This document shows positions 15,480 to 23,181 of a stretch of DNA of 33,164 bases, piece by piece. Within the stretch, counting starts at the first letter, position 1, and each line of letters begins with the position of its first letter. Made by a program: the position numbers and the translations under genes. Under the pieces are notes generated by a model, which had not been told where the DNA came from, did no database searches, and saw only the letters and a list, made by a program, of their open reading frames with translations. The DNA comes from SIG440 sp045591095 (GTDB lineage: Bacteria > Bacillota > Clostridia > Monoglobales > Monoglobaceae): positions 1-33,164 of the forward strand of contig JAZNSF010000023.1 in assembly GCA_045591095.1 (NCBI GenBank), given 5' to 3'.

Positions 15480-16445
15480 TTAGTCTTTTTTTACATCAGC
15501 AAGAGGGTTAGAGGAGACGGCTGCTTTAAGTTGTTCGTTGCTGACGTGGGTATAAATTTCGGTAGTTGAAAGCTGTTCGTGACCTAAAATCTCCTGAAGA
15601 GCGCGGATGTCAACGCCGGCTTGATACATAAGAGTTGCAGCGGTGTGACGCAGTTTGTGAGTTGTATATTTGTGAGGGTCCAGTCCGATTTTTTTTACGT
15701 TGGTTTCTACGATATGCTGAACTGTGCGACGGCTTATACGCGAGTGCCTTGCTGATAAAAACAGCGCATTTTTATCCGAAGCTGTAGCTGTAAGGCTATT
15801 ACGGACTTTCATATAATCCTCAATCGCATTTAAACACGCTTGATTAAGATAGATTGTACGTTCTTTGTTGCCCTTACCAACAACGGTAAGTGTATCACCT
15901 CGGATATCGGTTATATTAATTCCAACGAGTTCTGCAAGACGCATTCCGCAGTTAAGGAATAAAGTAATGATGCAATAGTCTCTGGCGGCATTTTTGCCGT
16001 CAATTTGTTTTAAAAGCTCTAAGCTATCGTCCAGAGTAAAATAAAAAGGAAGCTTCTTTTTGAGTTTTATGGTTTCAAGCTCGGCTGTAGGATTTTCTGC
16101 AATAATACCTGATTTATGCAAGTATTTAAAAAACGAACGAATAGATGCAATTTTTCGCGCTCTGGACGTAGGACCGTTAGCGCGCTCGCGATTTAAAAAA
16201 TTCATATATTCATAAATAAGATTTAAATCAATTTTTTTAATTAAAGAAACATCAACATCTAAAACGTCAATATCATCAAATTCAATATCAGCTGAAACTT
16301 TATTGAATTTAATTTTTAAAAATTTGTAAAGGGCTCTTAAGTCATAATAGTAATTTTCTGCAGTTTTTGCAGACTTTCCCTGAATGTTTTCAATATACAT
16401 TAAAAACGAAATTAAAGGCTCGGGAACGTCATTATACCGTTTCAT
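15480..16445 (-). CDS. Tyrosine recombinase (XerC/XerD-like)
   Basis: 321 residues. N-terminal SAM-like core-binding domain (about 8-115, KTAENYYYDLRALYKFL ... RKIASIRSFFKYLHK), then the catalytic domain with Arg169 (GMRLAELVG), a Lys in the VGKGNKER hairpin (191-194), His263 and Arg266 (HKLRHTAATLM), His289 (LGHEQLSTTEIYTH) and Tyr298. All catalytic residues are present. Length and a chromosomal context without phage genes suggest a housekeeping Xer that resolves chromosome dimers, but which Xer paralogue it is cannot be decided here. AGAGGGGG (plus 16455-16462) precedes the ATG. Confidence 0.93.
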   Translation of the reverse strand: MKRYNDVPEPLISFLMYIENIQGKSAKTAENYYYDLRALYKFLKIKFNKVSADIEFDDIDVLDVDVSLIKKIDLNLIYEYMNFLNRERANGPTSRARKIASIRSFFKYLHKSGIIAENPTAELETIKLKKKLPFYFTLDDSLELLKQIDGKNAARDYCIITLFLNCGMRLAELVGINITDIRGDTLTVVGKGNKERTIYLNQACLNAIEDYMKVRNSLTATASDKNALFLSARHSRISRRTVQHIVETNVKKIGLDPHKYTTHKLRHTAATLMYQAGVDIRALQEILGHEQLSTTEIYTHVSNEQLKAAVSSNPLADVKKD

Positions 16446-16465
16446 AGGATTTTACCCCCTCTTTA

Positions 16466-16491
16466 TTGCACATAATTTTTATTATGTGCAA
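16466..16491 (-). promoter_or_regulatory. Perfect 11-bp inverted repeat in the recombinase leader
   Basis: TTGCACATAAT (16466-16476), four T bases, ATTATGTGCAA (16481-16491). It lies just downstream of the probable transcription start and about four bases before the ribosome site, so it may be an operator or an mRNA hairpin that limits translation. Confidence 0.7.
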
Positions 16492-16505
16492 TTGTGTATA
16501 TTGAA

Positions 16506-16534
16506 ATTATAGCATACTCCATTTCAAATTGCAA
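16506..16534 (-). promoter_or_regulatory. Promoter of the Xer-type recombinase gene
   Basis: On the minus strand TTGCAA (16529-16534), exactly 17 bases, TATAAT (16506-16511). Confidence 0.75.
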
Positions 16535-16544
16535 GTGATTTTTT

Positions 16545-16590
16545 AAAATAATTTAAAAACAATACCGGTCAAATTAAATTGGCCGGTATT
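16545..16590 (-). terminator. Terminator downstream of the GH3 pseudogene
   Basis: AATACCGGTCAA (16561-16572) pairs with TTGGCCGGTATT (16579-16590) with one G-T pair; read on the minus strand a T-rich tail follows (GTTTTTAAATTATTTT). Confidence 0.75.
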
Positions 16591-16599
16591 ATTTTGGAT

Positions 16600-17621
16600 T
16601 TACTGAAGGTTTAGATCTGCAGTCAAAACTCCGTTTGCCGGATAGTCTCCTGCTAAGACCTCTATTGCTGACGCAACGTTTTCGTCAGCCAGGATAACTA
16701 TCAGAACTCTTGGAATATGCGGTAGCGGCTCTAAAACTGCGGGGTTTCCGAAGTGTACAACCGTAGTGAGCTTTTTGTTTATAATAACCGCCTGCATACC
16801 TTCAAGAGCATCTGTGATAGAAATGCCATCAAATCCCTGCTCGCGGATAATGTCATTTACCTTTTTTGAAAGGCTTGCAGGGTGAGCTGGGTCAATGTTA
16901 TCGAATCTTTTATGCTCAACCATAATACCGTCAAGCAAATCGTGCTTCATAAGCTCTCTGTATGGATAAAGCGAACGCTCGATTAATTCTTCCTTAGTAT
17001 CGGGCGAACCTACATTCGCCATATGAGCGTCAATGCCTGCAGGATTGCTTCCGCCGGGATAATGCTTTGCGATATTCAATACGCCGCCATCGTGCATACC
17101 TTTTGCAATTTCTATAGCAAGCTCTGCCACCTTTTCCTTGTTTGTACCCATAGAGCGTGAGCCTGATGCTTTCAAATCTACAACAGGGTCACACACTATA
17201 TTAATCCGATTTTGCGAGCCTGAACAGCTGTAACCTTACCAAAATTATACGCAAGTTCCTTGCTGCCTGCAGCACCGATAGCACGGTGTCTGCCGGTTTT
17301 AAATTCGCCAAGGCCGCTTTCGGCATCTGTCATAATTAGAATAGGATAATCTGCTGCCTCCTTGATTCTTGCCATAATTTCTTCTGTTCTTTCAAGGATA
17401 GGACTTACCCAAACGGCACCAAGTGAGTGATTGCGAATCATTTCGAGTACATACTCAAAATCCTCGTCAAACTTGTAGCCGTCAATGTCTCTTCCCCACA
17501 TAACCCAGCCTATCATGGTCATACCAATTTTTTGTTTAGTGGAAAGTTCTTCTAGTCTCAGTTCTTTCATTTTTTTGTCAACCACTTTGTTTTTTTGTGG
17601 TTTGAATATAAAATATACCAA
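16600..17621 (-). pseudogene. Glycoside hydrolase family 3 gene, frameshifted and internally deleted
   Basis: Two minus-strand frames belong to one ancestral gene. The first (17621-17196) has the GH3 N-terminal barrel start (KQKIGMTMIGW..., ILIMTDAESGLGE) and stops right after VQARKIG. The second (17196-16600) continues at NIVCDPVVDLKASGSRSMG, then NIAKHYPGG...DAHM (the KH...DSH-like loop) and the Asp-bearing strand ISITDALEG. One lost base near 17203-17206 explains the break. Moreover, DALEGMQAV runs straight into a C-terminal piece (KKLTTVVHFGNPAVLEPLPHIPRV) usually found well over 100 residues later, so a middle stretch seems deleted in frame. No clear ribosome site is seen. I consider it non-functional; a sequencing error could explain the frameshift but not the deletion. 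Confidence 0.8.
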
Positions 17622-17629
17622 CTAGCTAG

Positions 17630-17658
17630 ATCATAGCATACATTACAAGTAAAATCAA
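17630..17658 (-). promoter_or_regulatory. Promoter remnant upstream of the GH3 pseudogene
   Basis: On the minus strand TTGATT (17653-17658), 17 bases, TATGAT (17630-17635). A CTAGCTAG palindrome follows the -10. Confidence 0.5.
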
Positions 17659-17697
17659 TGAATATAATAAAATTGTTTAAGAATTTATATAAATAAA

Positions 17698-18525
17698 TTA
17701 ATTCTTACTATTATCACATTCACACAGCTCACAACCACTGCACTCTGAAAACTTATCACCAAAAATTTCTTTTATTGAATTTATTAAATTTATCCTGTCC
17801 GGACCATGCTTATCGTGCCAGATAATTCTCTTAGGATTAACCGAAAGTATGATACTTAAAAGTCTGTCATTTTCATTCAGGCAAAGCTCGTTATCAGCAA
17901 ATATAAGCTCCTTTTTTTTAAAATCGTAAAGCGAAAAACTCCCATTTTTGTTTGTTTTAATGTGTAGCAAATCAACCATTGATTTAGAGTGTAAGATATA
18001 TTCTTTCAGCAAATCAATAAATTCAAGGTATTCCCTCTTTGCAAAAAAAACATCAACTTCCTTGACTAAAAGCTCCTCTATCTGCTTTCTTAGCTCAGTC
18101 GCTCTAAACCTTAGAAAGCCGTCGATTGATATAGTATCGTTATACTTAAAGTATTTTGTTAATTTTCGGGCAATTATCTTTTTTGCGAGCAATTTTTCAT
18201 AATGTCCCATTAAACTTAAGGCGCTTGTTGTTATTTCATGAGCCTCGATATCCCAAAACCCTATGAAATCTTCTTTGAGAATAGTTTGGGCGAATAATTT
18301 ACTAAAATCATGGACAATCCATTCCGAGATGGCTTTAGAAACTTCGGCTTCGGATATCTTTTTTCTTGTTTTTGCAGAAAATATATATTGAGTGTCGCTT
18401 CCTCCTTTTGATTTATATGAATCAAAACATATATATTCCGGCCTTGCCGGTAATACAATTGATATAACTTGGGGGGTTAATTTTTCGAAAGGTAATCTTG
18501 AAGTTATATTCAAATAATTTTTCAA
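17698..18525 (-). CDS. ytxC: YtxC-like sporulation protein
   Basis: 275 residues. The central stretch TISIDGFLRFRATELRKQIEE (about 131-151) matches the 'GF..FR...Y...L' core of the YtxC family, with mixed helical flanks. The C-terminus ends in a Cys cluster (CSGCELCEC). The start is a TTG at 18523-18525 behind an AGGGA-type ribosome site. YtxC is linked to sporulation in Bacillus by expression, but its biochemical role is not known. It lies 33 bases after the DUF6873 gene and is likely cotranscribed with it and uvrC. An 8-bp AT-rich hairpin overlapping the stop (17678-17707) is at best a weak terminator. Confidence 0.75.
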   Translation of the reverse strand: MKNYLNITSRLPFEKLTPQVISIVLPARPEYICFDSYKSKGGSDTQYIFSAKTRKKISEAEVSKAISEWIVHDFSKLFAQTILKEDFIGFWDIEAHEITTSALSLMGHYEKLLAKKIIARKLTKYFKYNDTISIDGFLRFRATELRKQIEELLVKEVDVFFAKREYLEFIDLLKEYILHSKSMVDLLHIKTNKNGSFSLYDFKKKELIFADNELCLNENDRLLSIILSVNPKRIIWHDKHGPDRINLINSIKEIFGDKFSECSGCELCECDNSKN

Positions 18526-18558
18526 TAAATCCCTGCTCTCAAATTAGATTAGTGTCAA

Positions 18559-19260
18559 TTATTTACCAAAATGTAAAATACTTCCAAAATCCTGCAAGTT
18601 AGTTGACAATAATGTTATTATGTCAATATTTCTTTCTTGTGTAAATTTTTTTATCTTCGTATAATCGGGGTGTAATTTTATATCTCCGCAAAATGCCAGC
18701 TTTTTCTTAGAAACAAAACCCGATGCACCGCCGAAAAATCCGTTTTCAAACCCGGGGAGTGAAACGTATCCCGAGCTTATTTTAAGCATATCTATTTTTC
18801 CTGATAAGGCTCTGTAAATTCCCTCATCCTCCGTTATAACGGAATTTTCATCCACAATGCACATACTGCATTTTGCGTAACCTTGGTTTACGTTTATTAA
18901 TTCATAGCCTTTTTCTATATAAATATTCTTTAAAGCAGTGTCAACAAAATCAAGCTTTCCTACAATTCTTTTCCCCACTTGTGCTACATTATATGCAATA
19001 TCCAAAGGATAGGTGCTTCCCGGGTTAGCTTCACCTTTGATTAAATTTATATTCGCAGGTAAAACTTCGCGGTAATAATCATATGCGATGGGGGCAACAA
19101 CCGCAAAATCATCATTTACAAAGTGAATTTGCATATCGGGATGGGTATTTACGGGGTGATACAGATTTTTAATATTAAAGGATTTGATATATTCGATATC
19201 GTGTTTGACAAGTCCATCAAAAATACTTTTACTCGCACATCGGTCAACAATTACAGCCAT
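18559..19260 (-). CDS. DUF6873-like protein, possible guanidine-modifying-enzyme fold
   Basis: 233 residues. Repeated short beta-strand/acidic turns and the motifs NTHPDMQIHF (38-47), YAKCSMCIVDE (about 129-139) and FFGGASGFVSKKKLAFCGD (about 174-192) fit the DUF6873 family, predicted to share the five-bladed fold of agmatine deiminase and arginine deiminase. His40/Asp42/His46 and the CSMC cysteines could be active-site residues, but no activity is known. It sits 14 bases after uvrC and 33 before ytxC on the same strand. Confidence 0.65.
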   Translation of the reverse strand: MAVIVDRCASKSIFDGLVKHDIEYIKSFNIKNLYHPVNTHPDMQIHFVNDDFAVVAPIAYDYYREVLPANINLIKGEANPGSTYPLDIAYNVAQVGKRIVGKLDFVDTALKNIYIEKGYELINVNQGYAKCSMCIVDENSVITEDEGIYRALSGKIDMLKISSGYVSLPGFENGFFGGASGFVSKKKLAFCGDIKLHPDYTKIKKFTQERNIDIITLLSTNLQDFGSILHFGK

Positions 19261-19274
19261 AAATTTTCACCCAC

Positions 19275-21131
19275 TTATTTCGCGAAAAAATCAATAATAT
19301 TCTGTGCAGTTTTTTCGTTTACTATTTTTTTAAGTTCCTCATACGATGCGTGCTTTACGCCCTTTATTCCTTTAAAATGGGCAAGAAGCTTTTTTCGGTT
19401 TGCCAGCCCTACACCCGGGATTTTTTCAAGCTCGGATTTTACGCTTGACTTCTGGTGTTTTTTTCTGTGCGAAGTAATCGCATAGCGGTGCACTTCGTCC
19501 TGCATACAGGCGATAAATTTGAAAAGCTCGGATTTTTTGTCCAAAGTATATTCTGCTTTTTCATTGGTAATCCCGCGTGTTCGGTGGCTGTTATCCTTTA
19601 CAATGCCAAAAAGAGGAATTTCCTCGCCAAGGGTGTCCAAAAGGAGCTTTATGGCGGATACATGCCCTCTTCCTCCGTCAAGCAATATAAGGTCAGGAAG
19701 TGGGAAAAACTTTGCTTTTTCCAATGCTAGCTCGCCATTTTTAATCATATCCTCTTCACGATATGCTTCGTTTATTCGCCTTGCCAAGACTTCGCGCATA
19801 CTCTCGTAATCATTCGCGCCATCAACTGTTTTTATATTATATTTCCGGTACAGCTTTTTTTGAGGGACGGCATTTTGGTATACTATCTGCACACCGATTG
19901 AGGATTTGCCGGATATATTCGATATGTCATAGCTTTCGATTTTTGTAGGAATTTTCTCCAACGCGAGTAGCTTTTTAAGCTCGGCAAGAATCCGATTTTG
20001 ATACAATTCGTTTCGGTTTTTTAAAAGTCTCTCCTTGTAAAGCGATTCTGCTGCGTTTTTAAGAACCATTTTCATGATATCCAATTTGCTTCCGTGTTTT
20101 GGCACCAAAATCGTAACCTTGTGACCGCTAAAGTCTGAAAGCCATGATGATATACTTTCTGTATCTTCGATTTCGTGTGAAAGATATATTGTTTTTGGCA
20201 GCGATCCGGAGGTTTGATAAAATTGCTTAATAAAGCCCTCCAGAACTTCAGAGAGTGTTCCTTGCTCGTTTTCAAAAATAAAGTATTCCGAGCCAATAGC
20301 CTTGCCGTCGCGATAATAAAAAATCTGAATAGAGCAGTATTCGTTTTCGCGGTAAGCGGCAATAAAGTCCATATTATTGCTTTTGCTTGATGTAACTTTT
20401 TGTTTTTCCTGAAATGTATTTATAGATTTGATTTTATCCCTTAGTTGCGCGGCTTTCTCAAAATCCAAAGCCTCGGAGGCTTCGTTCATTTTCTTATTTA
20501 GGTCATTTATCAAGGATTTAGCATTGCCGTTTAGGACGCTTATCATTTCGTCAAGATTTTTTCGATATTCTTTTATTGAGATATTTCCGCTGCATGGGGC
20601 ACTGCACTGATTTATCTGGTAATAAAGACATGGTCTTTGATTAGCTTTTCCCCCCGAAATAGCTTTGCTACAGCTTCGAATTTTATAGATCTTTCTAAGC
20701 TCTTCAATAGCATCTTTAAGGTCTATAGCAGACATAAATGGCCCAAAGTAAAGGCTTTTGTCTTTTTTTAGCTGCCTAGTCATAAAAACCCTTGGATAGT
20801 CTTCTGTGCTTGTAACCTTTATATACGGATACTGCTTATCATCCTTTAAGAGAATATTGTATTTGGGTAAATACTTCTTTATAAGATTACATTCAAGTGC
20901 CAATGCCTCGTTTTCGGTATCGGTTATCACATACTCAAAATCATCAATCTGATTAACCATAGCGAGTGTTTTGAGCGAATGATTAGCGGAGTTTTGGAAG
21001 TACTGACTTACACGGTTTTTAAGCACCTTGCTTTTACCGACATAAATTATATTACCACCTTCATCTTTCATAAGATAAACTCCGGGGCAAAGCGGCAATG
21101 TCGAAAGTTTTTCGCTTATTTTTTTATTCAT
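19275..21131 (-). CDS. uvrC: Excinuclease ABC subunit C
   Basis: 618 residues, full length. N-terminal GIY-YIG nuclease (about 10-90, LPLCPGVYLMKDEGGNIIYVGKS), Cys-containing region (CSKAISGGKANQRPCLYYQINQCSAPC), UVR motif (about 200-235, LNKKMNEASEALDFEKAAQLRD), RNase H-like second nuclease (IESYDISNISGKSSIGVQIVY; LILLDGGRGHVSA) and C-terminal helix-hairpin-helix (IPGVGLANRKKLLAHF). It makes both incisions in nucleotide excision repair. AAAGGAG precedes the ATG. Confidence 0.98.
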   Translation of the reverse strand: MNKKISEKLSTLPLCPGVYLMKDEGGNIIYVGKSKVLKNRVSQYFQNSANHSLKTLAMVNQIDDFEYVITDTENEALALECNLIKKYLPKYNILLKDDKQYPYIKVTSTEDYPRVFMTRQLKKDKSLYFGPFMSAIDLKDAIEELRKIYKIRSCSKAISGGKANQRPCLYYQINQCSAPCSGNISIKEYRKNLDEMISVLNGNAKSLINDLNKKMNEASEALDFEKAAQLRDKIKSINTFQEKQKVTSSKSNNMDFIAAYRENEYCSIQIFYYRDGKAIGSEYFIFENEQGTLSEVLEGFIKQFYQTSGSLPKTIYLSHEIEDTESISSWLSDFSGHKVTILVPKHGSKLDIMKMVLKNAAESLYKERLLKNRNELYQNRILAELKKLLALEKIPTKIESYDISNISGKSSIGVQIVYQNAVPQKKLYRKYNIKTVDGANDYESMREVLARRINEAYREEDMIKNGELALEKAKFFPLPDLILLDGGRGHVSAIKLLLDTLGEEIPLFGIVKDNSHRTRGITNEKAEYTLDKKSELFKFIACMQDEVHRYAITSHRKKHQKSSVKSELEKIPGVGLANRKKLLAHFKGIKGVKHASYEELKKIVNEKTAQNIIDFFAK

Positions 21132-21145
21132 TCTTCCAGACTCCT

Positions 21146-21187
21146 TTCTTAAAATTATAAAAATGCCTTACTAAGGTAAGACATTTT
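21146..21187 (-). terminator. Terminator after ptsH
   Basis: AAAATGCCTTAC (21160-21171) pairs with GTAAGACATTTT (21176-21187) around a 4-base loop; on the minus strand a T-rich tail follows. It separates ptsH from uvrC, although read-through is possible. Confidence 0.8.
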
Positions 21188-21212
21188 ACTTAACAATTAT
21201 TAACTTAATCTA

Positions 21213-21473
21213 TTATTCAAAGTCCGAAGAAATAAGGGCAACTAACTCATTAACAGCTTCTTCCTCGTCCGGACCTTCTGCGATAATGCTTATTGTCAAA
21301 CCCTTGGTTATACCTAAAGACAAAACGCCAAGCAAGCTCTTAGCATTGACTTTTCTTTCTTCCATTTCAACCCAGATGCTTGACTTATATTCGTTTGCTT
21401 TCTGGATAAAAAATGTAGCTGGTCTCGCATGAAGCCCTACTTGATTTTGGACTAATACTTCCTTTACAAACAT
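21213..21473 (-). CDS. ptsH: HPr phosphocarrier protein
   Basis: 86 residues, the HPr length. His15 lies in QVGLHARPAT, the site phosphorylated by enzyme I, and Ser46 in NAKSLLGVLSLGI, the site of HPr kinase in Gram-positive bacteria. Having both distinguishes it from Crh, which lacks the histidine. It passes phosphate to sugar PTS transporters and, as Ser-P HPr, acts in catabolite repression. AAAAGGAGAG (21481-21489) precedes the ATG. Confidence 0.95.
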   Translation of the reverse strand: MFVKEVLVQNQVGLHARPATFFIQKANEYKSSIWVEMEERKVNAKSLLGVLSLGITKGLTISIIAEGPDEEEAVNELVALISSDFE

Positions 21474-21531
21474 ATATTACTCTCCTTTTGTCTAAATAAA
21501 GGTATTTATTACGATAATAACGTACAATATT

Positions 21532-21560
21532 AGAATACTAAAAATTTTTATATAAGTCAA
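21532..21560 (-). promoter_or_regulatory. Promoter of ptsH
   Basis: On the minus strand TTGACT (21555-21560), 17 bases, TATTCT (21532-21537). Confidence 0.6.
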
Positions 21561-21620
21561 CACTTTTTTCTTATATTTTAACTTTTTTTTAATTTTTTGT
21601 AAAGTTGCAACAAATTTAAT

Positions 21621-22529
21621 TTATTTTTCACAAAGTTTTAGAATATTTTGCATCTCCGGGGGGAAATTTGTATCAAATATCATCTTTTCTTTTGTTGCCG
21701 GATGCAAAAATTCAACTGTTTTGGTATGCAGCGCCGGCCTTTTGATTAAATGCCGTTCATTGTCGCCATCACCATAAAGCCAGTCGCCAATGAGAGGGTG
21801 ATTCATATAAGAAAAATGCACCCGTATCTGATGTGTACGGCCTGTTTCGAGAAAAACTTTCAGAAGCGAATATCCATTACCTTTTAAAATAACATCATAA
21901 AATGTTTTTGCTTGTCTTCCGTCCGGGCGAACTTCTCTCTTTATTATGCCGTCGTTAGCTCTTCCTATGGGTAGGTCAATAAAGCCACTTTTGTTATCAA
22001 ACTCACCATGAACAAAGGCCATATAATACTTTTTAAATATATTGTTTTGCATTTGATTTGAAAGATTGCCGTGAGAAAATGGATTTTTTGCAATAACCGA
22101 AATCCCTGATGTACCCTTGTCAAGTCGGTTTACTATATGATAATTATGATATTCCCCTCTTTGCGCCCAATAATACATAATAATATTTGCTAGCGTAGAT
22201 TCGTGATTTGCCATGCAAGGATGCGACTCTATTCCCCCGGGCTTATCCACCACAAGAATAAAATCATCTTCATAAAGCACCTTAAGATTTCCTTCAAAAG
22301 GTTTAATATTACTTGGTGGTAATACGTTTTCTGTTACATCTGCCAAAATTATCTGATTTTCAAGTGCTTTATCCACGGTGCGGCAATGTTCATTGTCCAA
22401 AAAAAGTTTTTGTGGGTGCTTTAAGCTTTTAAGCACCCCACCAGATACATCGAACTGGCTTCTTAAAATATCTTCAACTGTTTTGCCACTATCTTTTTCG
22501 GTTACTTTATAAGTTAATACTGCAGGCAT
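21621..22529 (-). CDS. RluA family pseudouridine synthase
   Basis: 302 residues. Catalytic Asp137 in HIVNRLDKGTSG, ILVVDKPGGIESHP (about 91-104) at the start of the catalytic domain, and the LETGRTHQIRVHFSYMNHPLIGD motif near the C-terminus are the RluA hallmarks. The N-terminal 70 residues resemble a weak S4-like RNA-binding part. It isomerises uridines in rRNA or tRNA; the exact site is unknown. Its ATG overlaps the stop of the HAD gene by one base (TAATG), so the two are translationally coupled. Confidence 0.93.
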   Translation of the reverse strand: MPAVLTYKVTEKDSGKTVEDILRSQFDVSGGVLKSLKHPQKLFLDNEHCRTVDKALENQIILADVTENVLPPSNIKPFEGNLKVLYEDDFILVVDKPGGIESHPCMANHESTLANIIMYYWAQRGEYHNYHIVNRLDKGTSGISVIAKNPFSHGNLSNQMQNNIFKKYYMAFVHGEFDNKSGFIDLPIGRANDGIIKREVRPDGRQAKTFYDVILKGNGYSLLKVFLETGRTHQIRVHFSYMNHPLIGDWLYGDGDNERHLIKRPALHTKTVEFLHPATKEKMIFDTNFPPEMQNILKLCEK

Positions 22530-23167
22530 TACTTAAGCGCCTCCATTTTTTTGGCAAATTCCTCTATGGTATCAACAAAAAAGTCCGGAGAAAATGTAAG
22601 AAGCATATCGTGCGGTGTGATGGAATATTTCACAGCGCAAAGGCGGGTTCCGGCACTTTTGCCGGATTCCATATCAAACACACTGTCGCCAACATAAAAA
22701 GCATCGCCCGGAACTACCCCCAGTTTGTTGCAACCACAAAGGACCGGTTCGGGGTCTGGTTTTGTTTTTTGTGTGTCATCTGGGGTTACAATAACATCAA
22801 AAATATTCTCAAGACCCATGATTTTTAAGCCTCTTTCGACCATATGAAGTCTTTTGGATGTAACAATTCCAAGAAGATAGCCCTTATCCTTCAAAATTCT
22901 GACACCCTCTGAGGCGCCATCAAAGGCTTTTGCCATTTTATCGTGATTATCGTTATTAAATTCACGATAAATATTATAAAGCCGCTCCCCCTCCTCACCG
23001 TATTCCATGAGCGAGGGGTACAGCGGTCTTCCGTAAAGGTTAAGAATTTCGTCAAAGGTTATTTCTCTGTTTAAAACACTTCTGAATGCCACACGATAGG
23101 ATTCAAAAATAAGTTCGTTGGTGTTTATTAAAGTTCCGTCAAAATCAAATAAAACCGCTTTTTTCAT
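22529..23167 (-). CDS. HAD family phosphatase (PpaX/Gph-like)
   Basis: 212 residues. Motif I DFDGTL with nucleophile Asp8 and Asp10, an alpha-helical cap (about 15-85), motif II Thr/Ser in GIVTSKR (about 99-105), motif III Lys in KTKPDPEP, motif IV GDSVFDMESG. This resembles pyrophosphatase PpaX and phosphoglycolate phosphatase; substrate not assignable. It lies 14 bases after the asparagine synthetase-like gene. Confidence 0.9.
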   Translation of the reverse strand: MKKAVLFDFDGTLINTNELIFESYRVAFRSVLNREITFDEILNLYGRPLYPSLMEYGEEGERLYNIYREFNNDNHDKMAKAFDGASEGVRILKDKGYLLGIVTSKRLHMVERGLKIMGLENIFDVIVTPDDTQKTKPDPEPVLCGCNKLGVVPGDAFYVGDSVFDMESGKSAGTRLCAVKYSITPHDMLLTFSPDFFVDTIEEFAKKMEALK

Positions 23168-23181
23168 TTGCTTAACCTTTC

